From Candidatus Sulfopaludibacter sp. SbA3 (lineage in GTDB: Bacteria > Acidobacteriota > Terriglobia > Bryobacterales > Bryobacteraceae): 64,000 nt of DNA. Both the position numbers and the translations under genes were made by a program. The notes under the pieces were generated by a model. It was not told the origin of the DNA and did no database searches. It saw nothing but the letters and a program-made list of their open reading frames with translations. Position 1 is the stretch's first letter. Every line of letters starts with the position of its first letter. This document shows, piece by piece, positions 8,935 to 15,812 of the stretch. The stretch is from the NCBI GenBank assembly GCA_945893365.1, contig CAMDED010000002.1:1-64000 (forward strand), read 5' to 3'.

Positions 8935-9927
8935 TCACTCGTCGGCTCGTTTGAATGCAGATCTATACTCGTCAAATCTTGTTTCTCCAAACTCAAGCTG
9001 GAGGGCCACGCGAGCGAGCCCAACGTGGGCGTAGTACACGCCCCGATCGGTTCTTTCCTTCGTTGTTCCGCTGTAGGTTCTTGAACGCCGCCTCTGGGCA
9101 AGGTTGAGCGCTTCCTGCTGAAGGATCGCATCGCGGTGTCGGCTTATTAACTTCCGGAGATCACTCGCCGTGTTCAGTCCGAAATACTTGAGACCCTCCA
9201 GGAGCTCGGCATACTGCTCCGGATCTTGCTTATTTGCCAGTGGAAGCGTCTCGTCCAAAATTGCAGCCAACAGGTCAACATCCAGGGCAGAATCTGGGGA
9301 TCCGGTATCCACCTTTGACAGGTAGGACTGCCGCTCGCTCAGCACCCGCTCAAACTCAAGGTCGACCGTCTCGAGGAGCGCCGAGACTCGATGGATCGAT
9401 CGCCTCACGGGCACTGGCACGCTCTGCTCTTGCTTGTATTGCAGCTTGTGCGACGCAGCAGCCCAAATGTGCTGGGCGAGGGTACGAATCTGGATCTCGG
9501 CGCTCAACCGTCCAAAGTGCTGAAATGTCGGAACCGACAGCCATTGCGCGCGAACCTTGACTATATAGTGCAGCGATTGATAACCGAACTGGGTTTCGCT
9601 CAAGCGATCGCTGATGTCTTCGGTGCTGATTACGTTGAAGTTTTTTGCCAGCAGATCGCAAACCTGCGTAATGTCGCGTTTAAAGAGCAGGATCAGCCGG
9701 AGACCGACAAAATCATGCAGGTCTTCTATTTGCTTCAAATCAAGGGACTGACGCTCTATTTTCGCTTTCAGCGACTCCCATGATTTGACTCGGCTCTCGA
9801 TGGGCACACCCAGGGAGACACCGTTGGATTCCAGGACTCGCTCAATCTGTTTGTTGAGTTCCACTCGAAACTGCTCGGCAAAAGGGTGCAGTTCAAGGTA
9901 TTTGCCAAACATCGTTTCAAGGGTCAT
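8935..9927 (-). CDS. Stand-alone RelA/SpoT-domain alarmone synthetase
   Basis: The protein (330 residues from the ATG at 9927) contains an alarmone synthetase domain at about residues 45-165: HDFVGLRLIL, FGYQSLHYIV and AEIQIRTLAQHIWAAASH are the usual ppGpp-synthetase motifs. There is no HD hydrolase domain and no TGS/ACT tail, so it is a single-domain synthetase with a predicted alpha-helical C-terminal extension of about 165 residues. It would make (p)ppGpp or a related alarmone, or modify another target as toxSAS enzymes do. A TTG at 9954 adds nine residues and has a GAAGG upstream, so it is a possible alternative start. The neighbours do not show an antitoxin gene. Confidence 0.82.
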   Translation of the reverse strand: MTLETMFGKYLELHPFAEQFRVELNKQIERVLESNGVSLGVPIESRVKSWESLKAKIERQSLDLKQIEDLHDFVGLRLILLFKRDITQVCDLLAKNFNVISTEDISDRLSETQFGYQSLHYIVKVRAQWLSVPTFQHFGRLSAEIQIRTLAQHIWAAASHKLQYKQEQSVPVPVRRSIHRVSALLETVDLEFERVLSERQSYLSKVDTGSPDSALDVDLLAAILDETLPLANKQDPEQYAELLEGLKYFGLNTASDLRKLISRHRDAILQQEALNLAQRRRSRTYSGTTKERTDRGVYYAHVGLARVALQLEFGETRFDEYRSAFKRADE

Positions 9928-9975
9928 TGGGAGGTGTCTGTGGCTGGAAGCCAATGTATCACGAACCTTCGCGCC

Positions 9976-10998
9976 CTAAGCCGATTTGATCTCCGTCCAG
10001 ATTCGATCGCGCAGTCGCTGCGTAGCCGGGGGCAGAGTCCGCGGCCATTCGCCGCGTCCGAAGATCGCGTCCGGTGGATAGAGAACCGGGTTCGTGCGCA
10101 CCGATTCCGGCAGCAGGTCCTGCGCGGCGCGATTCGCCGTCGCCGTTTTCGTCGCCTCGACGATCTGCGCGGAAACGCGCGGGCGCAGGAGATAATCCAG
10201 AAATTGATGCGCGAGCCGGGCGCGGCGGCTCTCCCGCAAAATCACGGCGCAATCGCAATAGAAGGGAAAGCCTTCGGCTGGATAAGCAAACGCCAGATCG
10301 GGCGCGGCGGCGATCGCCTGCTGCGCCGTCGTCGACCAGAGCTGGGCCGCCAAAACGTCTCCGGAGACGAGCTGATCGCGCACTTCGGCATTGAGATAGG
10401 CCCGCAACAGCGGTTTCTGCGCAACTGCCTCCCGCTCCGCTGCACGAAGCTCCCCTGGATCCGTGGCGCTGAACGAATACCCTATTTTCTTCAGACACGC
10501 TCCGAGCATGTCCTCCGGATCGTCCAGCATAGTCAGCCGGCCCTTCAGGCGCCCGTTCCACAGGTCCGCCCAGCGGCTCGGCGCAGGCTTGATCTTCCTG
10601 TGGTAGACGATCCCGGTGCCATTCCACATATACGGGACACCCCAAAGCAGACCGGTGTCCCATTCAGGCGCGCGAAAGCGTGCGTCGAGGTTGTCGAGGC
10701 CAGGCAGCCACGAGTGGTTGAGAGGCGCGAGCAGGCCGTACTCCCGCATCGGCCCAATCCGGTTATGCGTGGGGAAGACCACATCCCAGCCGGAATTGCC
10801 GGATAGTACTTTGGCCAGCAGCTCCTCGTTGCTTTCGTAGGTCGCGTAGCGAACCCGCACGCCGAATTCGGCTTCGAATCCCGGAATCGTCTCCGGCGCA
10901 ACGTAGGCCGACCAGTTATACACGTTCAACCGCGGGCGGGTGTCTCGTGTACACCCGGGCAGTCCAGTCAAACCGAGGAACAAGTCGCGCCGCTTCAT
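9976..10998 (-). CDS. potD: PotD-like periplasmic solute-binding lipoprotein of a spermidine/putrescine-type ABC transporter
   Basis: A 340-residue extracellular solute-binding protein. The N-terminus MKRRDLFLGLTGLPGC gives a lipoprotein signal with LPGC at residues 13-16. LNVYNWSAYVAPETIPGFEA is the typical beginning of mature PotD/PotF proteins. It is the last gene of a four-gene operon; its ATG overlaps the stop of the potC-like gene as ATGA. The protein would capture polyamine-like or other small cationic solutes and deliver them to the PotB/PotC channel. Substrate residues were not checked, so polyamine specificity is an inference from family and operon order. Confidence 0.88.
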   Translation of the reverse strand: MKRRDLFLGLTGLPGCTRDTRPRLNVYNWSAYVAPETIPGFEAEFGVRVRYATYESNEELLAKVLSGNSGWDVVFPTHNRIGPMREYGLLAPLNHSWLPGLDNLDARFRAPEWDTGLLWGVPYMWNGTGIVYHRKIKPAPSRWADLWNGRLKGRLTMLDDPEDMLGACLKKIGYSFSATDPGELRAAEREAVAQKPLLRAYLNAEVRDQLVSGDVLAAQLWSTTAQQAIAAAPDLAFAYPAEGFPFYCDCAVILRESRRARLAHQFLDYLLRPRVSAQIVEATKTATANRAAQDLLPESVRTNPVLYPPDAIFGRGEWPRTLPPATQRLRDRIWTEIKSA

Positions 10999-11753
10999 GC
11001 CTCCCGCACCTTCTCCGAAATCAGTATAAGAATGCCGAAAAAGAGCGTTACCAAAGCCGAAATCGCGTTGATGACCGGACTCGCGCCCCGCCGCGCCATC
11101 GCGTAAACGACCATCGGAAGGGTCTCGGAATCGACGCCCGCGACCATGCTGGTGATGACGTAATCGTCGAAGGACACCGTCAACGCCAGCAGCGCCGCGG
11201 CGATGATTCCGGGTACGAGAGCCGGCAAAGTCACTCGCAGGAACGCCTGCCATTCGTTGGCTCCCAGGTCCATCGCAGCTTCTTCCAAAGTGGGACCGAT
11301 GGTCCGCAGTCGCGCCGACACCACAATCACGACGTATGAAATGGAGAACGCAACGTGCGCCAAAATAACTGTATAGATGCCGAGCTGCCAGTGCAGCCAG
11401 CGGAATGCCCATTGAAAGAGGGCGAGCAGCGCAATGCCTGTGACGATCTCGGGAGTGACCAGGGAGAGGTAGAGGCCACCCGTGAGAAGCCGGGAACCTC
11501 GCTTCCACAGGCCGTACGCGCAGAGCGTTCCAACGACCGTCGAGATTGCCGTGGCCCAGACCGCGATGACGACGCTGTTCCAGGTTGCTTCCAGGATCTG
11601 CGGGTCGTGAAAAACGGCTCGATACCAGACGAACGAGAAATGGTCCCAGACCGTAAACCGCGACGCATTGAAGCTGAATGCCGCGAGCGTCAGGAGCGGA
11701 AGGTGCAGGAACGCGTAGAACGCAACCGCATAGACGGCCAGCCATCGTTTCAT
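10995..11753 (-). CDS. potC: PotC-like ABC transporter permease
   Basis: A 252-residue inner-membrane permease with about six hydrophobic segments. The coupling EAA loop is visible as LEEAAMDLGANEWQAF around residue 155, which contacts the ATPase. The start at 11753 is chosen because it overlaps the preceding permease stop as ATGA; the open frame extends upstream only through that gene. The stop overlaps the potD start in the same way. It pairs with the PotB-like permease to form the heterodimeric channel. Confidence 0.88.
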   Translation of the reverse strand: MKRWLAVYAVAFYAFLHLPLLTLAAFSFNASRFTVWDHFSFVWYRAVFHDPQILEATWNSVVIAVWATAISTVVGTLCAYGLWKRGSRLLTGGLYLSLVTPEIVTGIALLALFQWAFRWLHWQLGIYTVILAHVAFSISYVVIVVSARLRTIGPTLEEAAMDLGANEWQAFLRVTLPALVPGIIAAALLALTVSFDDYVITSMVAGVDSETLPMVVYAMARRGASPVINAISALVTLFFGILILISEKVREA

Positions 11754-12577
11754 ACCAGTGGCTCGCTTTCGCGGCGGAGAAGAACCCAGAGCAGGACCGT
11801 CACGAGCGCCATCAGTGTAATCGAGACAGCCGAACCGAACGGCCAGTCGCGCGCGCCGGTGAACTGGTTCTGTACCAGGTTGCCGACCAACACCGTACGG
11901 CCCCCTCCGAGGAGATCCGGGGTGAGATAGGCGCCCAGGCACGGAATGAAGACCAGGACGGATCCCGCTAAAATGCCGGGCTTCGCGAGCGGGACGATCA
12001 CTCGCAGGATGGCGGCCATGGGGCGTGCGCCCAGATCCGCCGCGGCCTCCATCAACGACGGGTCCAACCGCTCGAGTGTCGCGTATATCGGCAGCACCAT
12101 GAACGGCAGGTATCCATAGACGAGGCCCAGCAAGACCGCGCCATTGTTGTACAACAGCGGCAGCGGGTCGTGAATGATCCCCGCGGCTTCTAGTGCGGTG
12201 TTGATCAGGCCGGTGTCGCGGAGCAGAAACATCCAGGCGTACGTGCGGACCAGGAAACTCGTCCAGAAGGGAAGCATTACGAGTTGCAGGTACAAGTTCC
12301 TGTGCCGGGTGGCGCGCACAATGAACAGCGCCGCGGGAAAGGCGAAGAGCAGGCACAGCGCCGTCGCGGCCGCCGCCATCGCGAAAGACCGCATCAAAAT
12401 GGTGAGGTAGAGGGGATCGAAGAGGCGCTGATAGTTTTCAAGCGTCCAAGGCCCCCAGACGCCGCCGTACGGCCCGCGCGTGAGAAAACTGTAGGCCAGC
12501 ACGATGACGAACGGCGCGAAGAACAAGAGCGCCATCCAAAGCCATGCCGGGAACAGGAACCAACGGCGCAACTTCAT
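11750..12577 (-). CDS. potB: PotB-like ABC transporter permease
   Basis: A 275-residue permease beginning MKLRRWFLFPAWLWM, with about six transmembrane segments and an EAA loop (LMEAAADLGARPMAAI, around residue 180). An upstream in-frame ATG at 12610 lies inside the ATPase gene, so I prefer the ATG at 12577, which forms an ATGA overlap with the ATPase stop. It is the second gene of the potABCD-type operon and forms the channel with PotC. Confidence 0.88.
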   Translation of the reverse strand: MKLRRWFLFPAWLWMALLFFAPFVIVLAYSFLTRGPYGGVWGPWTLENYQRLFDPLYLTILMRSFAMAAAATALCLLFAFPAALFIVRATRHRNLYLQLVMLPFWTSFLVRTYAWMFLLRDTGLINTALEAAGIIHDPLPLLYNNGAVLLGLVYGYLPFMVLPIYATLERLDPSLMEAAADLGARPMAAILRVIVPLAKPGILAGSVLVFIPCLGAYLTPDLLGGGRTVLVGNLVQNQFTGARDWPFGSAVSITLMALVTVLLWVLLRRESEPLV

Positions 12578-13533
12578 GAGAAGCTCAATTCCTCGGCTGC
12601 ATCCCAGCAAATGTGGACGGCGTCGTCCGGCTTAAAATTGGCGGCGCTTCGAGGCACTTGCGCGACCACGTCTTCGCCGCTGTCGAGACGGACCAGCACC
12701 TCCACACAGTCGCCCAGGAAAACGGAACCCGTCACCAATCCGGGAGCCTGTCTTTGAGAGCCGGGCCCGCCGCGGTGCGCAATGCGGGTAGCTTCGGGGC
12801 GAACGCCGATCGGGCCGATCCAGTTCACCGCGCCGAGGAAGCCGGCCACGAACGGAGTGCGCGGGCGAAGATAGACGTCCTGTGGCGAGCCTACCTGCTC
12901 GATCCTACCTTCATTCATGACCGCAAGCTGATCCGACATGGAGAGCGCCTCCTCCTGGTCGTGTGTAACCAGCAGGAACGTGATTCCGACTCGCCGCTGC
13001 ACGGCCTTGAGCTCCAGGCGCATTTGCTTACGAAGCTTGGGGTCGAGCGCTGCCAGCGGTTCATCGAGCAACAAGACGTCCGGCTGCAGCACAAGGGATC
13101 GCGCGAGCGCCACACGCTGGCGCTCGCCCCCGGAAAGCTGTGCAGGCCGGCGAGTCTCCTTACCCGTCAGGCTAACGAGAGCCAATACGTCCTTCACGCG
13201 TTTGTCGATATCCGCGACGCGGTGCTGACGAAGACCAAACTCGATGTTCCCGCGAGCGGTCAGGTGCGGGAATAGAGCGTAACTCTGAAACACCGTACTG
13301 ACGTTGCGTTCGTAGGGCTTGCGATCATTTACAGCTTCGCCGTTGAGCAAAATATCGCCGGACGTCGGCTGCTCGAATCCGGCGATCAGCCGAAGGGTTG
13401 TGGTCTTGCCACAGCCGGAAGGCCCCAGCAGCGAGAAAAAGCTTCCACGGGGCACGGAAAGGGAGATTCCACTCACTGCCCGATGACCGGGAAACTCCTT
13501 CAGCACGCTGCGTAACTCGAGGATCGGATCCAT
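12574..13533 (-). CDS. potA: PotA-like ABC transporter ATPase
   Basis: The 319-residue ATP-binding subunit shows a Walker A (GPSGCGKTT, about residue 37), the ABC signature LSGGERQRVALARSL (about 133) and a Walker B with catalytic Glu (DVLLLDEPLAALD, about 153), followed by a C-terminal TOBE-like regulatory region from about residue 240. It heads the operon; all three downstream genes are joined to it by 4-base stop/start overlaps. It powers the import of the PotD ligand. Confidence 0.9.
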   Translation of the reverse strand: MDPILELRSVLKEFPGHRAVSGISLSVPRGSFFSLLGPSGCGKTTTLRLIAGFEQPTSGDILLNGEAVNDRKPYERNVSTVFQSYALFPHLTARGNIEFGLRQHRVADIDKRVKDVLALVSLTGKETRRPAQLSGGERQRVALARSLVLQPDVLLLDEPLAALDPKLRKQMRLELKAVQRRVGITFLLVTHDQEEALSMSDQLAVMNEGRIEQVGSPQDVYLRPRTPFVAGFLGAVNWIGPIGVRPEATRIAHRGGPGSQRQAPGLVTGSVFLGDCVEVLVRLDSGEDVVAQVPRSAANFKPDDAVHICWDAAEELSFS

Positions 13534-13582
13534 CGAAATAGGATGATAGCGCAGCTTTCGACTGGTGCATCTTTAGGCCGAA

Positions 13583-13604
13583 GGGTGCCCGTATGCGGGC
13601 ACCT
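13583..13604. other. Stem-loop between potA and the EXLDI-like gene
   Basis: GGTGCCCG and CGGGCACC form an 8-base-pair stem around the loop TATG. It lies in the 148-base gap upstream of potA and downstream of the EXLDI-like gene. A second hairpin (GCGGG/CCCGC, about 13640-13655) is close by. Neither is followed by a clear T-run, so they may be processing or weak termination structures. Confidence 0.4.
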
Positions 13605-13681
13605 GCCGGTCCGGCGGGGCTGCGAGTAGCGTCGAAACCTTGCGTGTCGAGCGCGGGTTCTTCCCGCACGCTTTTACCGCC

Positions 13682-14122
13682 TCATTGCTTCGAGGCGCCT
13701 GCTGAACTGCCGTTCGTTGGCGACGCCCCTCTCAGAGCTATGCCGATCTTGGCAAAGATCTTCTGGTATTCTGCGTGATTTTGGTGAGCGCTCTCATGAC
13801 AAGATTTAGCCCCGCACCAGAGGTCTATCGCGGTCTTTTGATCCCCCTTGCGGATCGCCTCGAGAACTTTGTGAAGGTAGGCTTCTGCCTGCTCGAGATC
13901 GGCGAGGGCTTCTTTGTGGGTGCCCTCTCTGGCAAGTCGCTCACCATCCTGCTTGAACCGTTTTATAAGTTGCACGACCTCCTTTTCTTGCGAGGTCATC
14001 CTTGCCACACGATCATGCAGAAAGGATGCAAACAACGCCGAGATGCTCTCACCCAGTTCATTCGCAGCCATTTCGAGAAGTGGGACATCCGCCTCGCGCA
14101 CGTAAATTGTTTTGTTGGGCAT
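13682..14122 (-). CDS. Small EXLDI-like DNA-binding protein (N-terminal EXLDI/ribbon-helix type)
   Basis: I place the start at the ATG at 14122 (146 residues) because MPNKTIYVREADVPLLEMA matches the conserved start of EXLDI-family proteins, small presumed DNA-binding or antitoxin-like proteins. The upstream open frame crosses the promoter. The rest is helical and charged, with a possible TPR-like hairpin around residues 70-105, and it lacks the EXLDI tail. There is no ribosome site before the ATG: a -10 box ends eight bases upstream, implying a leaderless mRNA. A palindrome covers the start region, so self-repression is plausible. No toxin partner is visible. Confidence 0.6.
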   Translation of the reverse strand: MPNKTIYVREADVPLLEMAANELGESISALFASFLHDRVARMTSQEKEVVQLIKRFKQDGERLAREGTHKEALADLEQAEAYLHKVLEAIRKGDQKTAIDLWCGAKSCHESAHQNHAEYQKIFAKIGIALRGASPTNGSSAGASKQ

Positions 14123-14160
14123 ATACGCATAGTATATGCGTATGCGCGGACTTAGGTCAA
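14123..14160 (-). promoter_or_regulatory. Promoter with overlapping palindromic operator, EXLDI-like gene
   Basis: On the minus strand a -35 box TTGACC (14160-14155) and a -10 box TATACT (14136-14131) are 18 bases apart. A palindrome with 9-base arms, ATACGCATA (14123-14131) and TATGCGTAT (14135-14143) around a 3-base centre, covers the -10 box and runs to the start codon. A protein bound there would block transcription, which suggests autoregulation. Confidence 0.6.
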
Positions 14161-14378
14161 GTGGGTGTAGCGAAACGCAGTTTTCCAAGATGCACCGAGC
14201 CACCATTTGTGGTCGTTTGACGTTCATCCTGTAGAAGTCGGCGACTGAAGAGTCGCCCAACGTGGCGTTGTGGAAAAGCGTAGTCAGGCCATCTAAAGCG
14301 TACAGGTGTTCCGCGCCGTCTAAGACCGTCCAACACGGTATCGCCGGATCGGAAATCGTTAGATCGCTGAAATATAGG

Positions 14379-14453
<75 letters not shown>

Positions 14454-14521
14454 CAAGGAGGCCTTCCTGGAACATACCGCGCCCCGTCTCCGGAAGTCAA
14501 ATCTCGCGGTATGCTCGAAAC

Positions 14522-15778
14522 GTGCCCCTTTCCAGACGCCGTTTTCTTTACAGCAGTTTAGCGGCGGCCGCGGCCGCGCCACCTCCCGTTCGCCGCGATG
14601 TTTTCCTGCGCTCGCCGGGCAAGGGCACAGCCGTCATGGCTTATGCTTACTACACCCGTCCAAAAGGTGGAGAAATGATGTCCATCGAGCAGCGCTGGTC
14701 GCGGTCTGACACAGTCGACGCCGCTTTCTATCGCTTCTCGAAGGATAACGGACGGACCTGGGACCAGCCGGTTGAGAAGCGAACGGGAGAGAAGCGCCCG
14801 GAAGGCATGCTCCGGAGGCATCCGCGCGGCGGCTGGGTCGATCCGCACACTGGCCGTTTTCTCGAGCTCTGGCTCGAAGGCACGCTTCCCACCGACGATC
14901 CCCTTGAAGGATTGCGCCAATGGAGAATCTTTTACGCGGTCTCCGAAAGCGGTTACGACCCCAAGGCCAACGTCCATCAAGTGATTCATCGCGGCGCGGA
15001 ATTCGATGCGCGCCACTGGCTTCCCGGCGTCTTCAGCGGAAAGAACTGCGCCATGCTCGGAGACAATACGAGCCGCCCGGTTGCCATGAACGACGGCCGC
15101 ATCCTGTTGCCAGTCGAAATCTCGCCGGTTGCGAAAGACGGTTCCCTTTACAACCCTGGTGGTGGCTATACGTATCACCATACGGCGGTCCTGCACGGGC
15201 GTTGGAAAGGAGGGCTGCTCGAATGGGAAATAAGCGCGCTCGTCGAAGGCGACCCGGAAAAGAGCACGCGCGGAATGTCGGAACCTGGCTTGGCGGAAAT
15301 TGGCGGCGGCCGCCTGATGATGACGCTGCGCGGATCGAACGACCGCAAGCCGGATCTCCCAAGCTACCGATGGGTGTCCTTCTCGAACGATGGCGGCTGG
15401 AAATGGAGTAAGCCCGTGCCTTGGACCTACAGCAACGGCGATCCCTTCTATTCTCCGTCCTCCTGCTCGCAGCTCCTGCGGCATTCGAGCGGCAGAACTT
15501 TCTGGCTTGGCAACATCACGCCCGGGAACGCTAAAGGCAACCGGCCGCGATACCCGTTCTATCTCGGCGAGGTGGACCCGAAGAGCGGCCTGCTGATTCG
15601 ACAGACCCTTCGCGAGGTGGATGGGCTTCGTCCAGGCGAGAACGATCAGTTGACGCTTTCCAACTTCTACGCCCGCGAGGATCGCGAGACGCGTGAGCTC
15701 TGCCTTCATATGACCAGGCTTTTCGCGCTGCCGGGTGGCTGGGAAGGCGACGCGATGCTGTATCGAATACCGGTCTAG
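14522..15778 (+). CDS. Secreted sialidase-fold (BNR/Asp-box) protein
   Basis: I start at the GTG at 14522 (418 residues), since the longer open frame runs back through the tRNA gene. The N-terminus PLSRRRFLYSSLAAAAAA is Tat-like. Asp-box motifs, which cap sialidase propeller blades, are visible as FSKDNGRTW and FSNDGGWKW. The protein therefore resembles the exo-alpha-sialidase/neuraminidase superfamily common in Acidobacteria and Planctomycetes. The catalytic arginine triad was not verified, so glycoside hydrolysis is only inferred. It converges on the large membrane protein gene with 34 bases between the stops. Confidence 0.72.
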   Translation: MPLSRRRFLYSSLAAAAAAPPPVRRDVFLRSPGKGTAVMAYAYYTRPKGGEMMSIEQRWSRSDTVDAAFYRFSKDNGRTWDQPVEKRTGEKRPEGMLRRHPRGGWVDPHTGRFLELWLEGTLPTDDPLEGLRQWRIFYAVSESGYDPKANVHQVIHRGAEFDARHWLPGVFSGKNCAMLGDNTSRPVAMNDGRILLPVEISPVAKDGSLYNPGGGYTYHHTAVLHGRWKGGLLEWEISALVEGDPEKSTRGMSEPGLAEIGGGRLMMTLRGSNDRKPDLPSYRWVSFSNDGGWKWSKPVPWTYSNGDPFYSPSSCSQLLRHSSGRTFWLGNITPGNAKGNRPRYPFYLGEVDPKSGLLIRQTLREVDGLRPGENDQLTLSNFYAREDRETRELCLHMTRLFALPGGWEGDAMLYRIPV

Positions 15779-15812
15779 AAGTACCGGTCAAACACGATTT
15801 GAATCGACCGGG

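Noticed and set aside
14558-15709. A 383-codon minus-strand open frame
   Set aside because: It is antisense to the sialidase-fold gene, which shows a Tat signal and Asp-boxes; the mirror frame has no motif.
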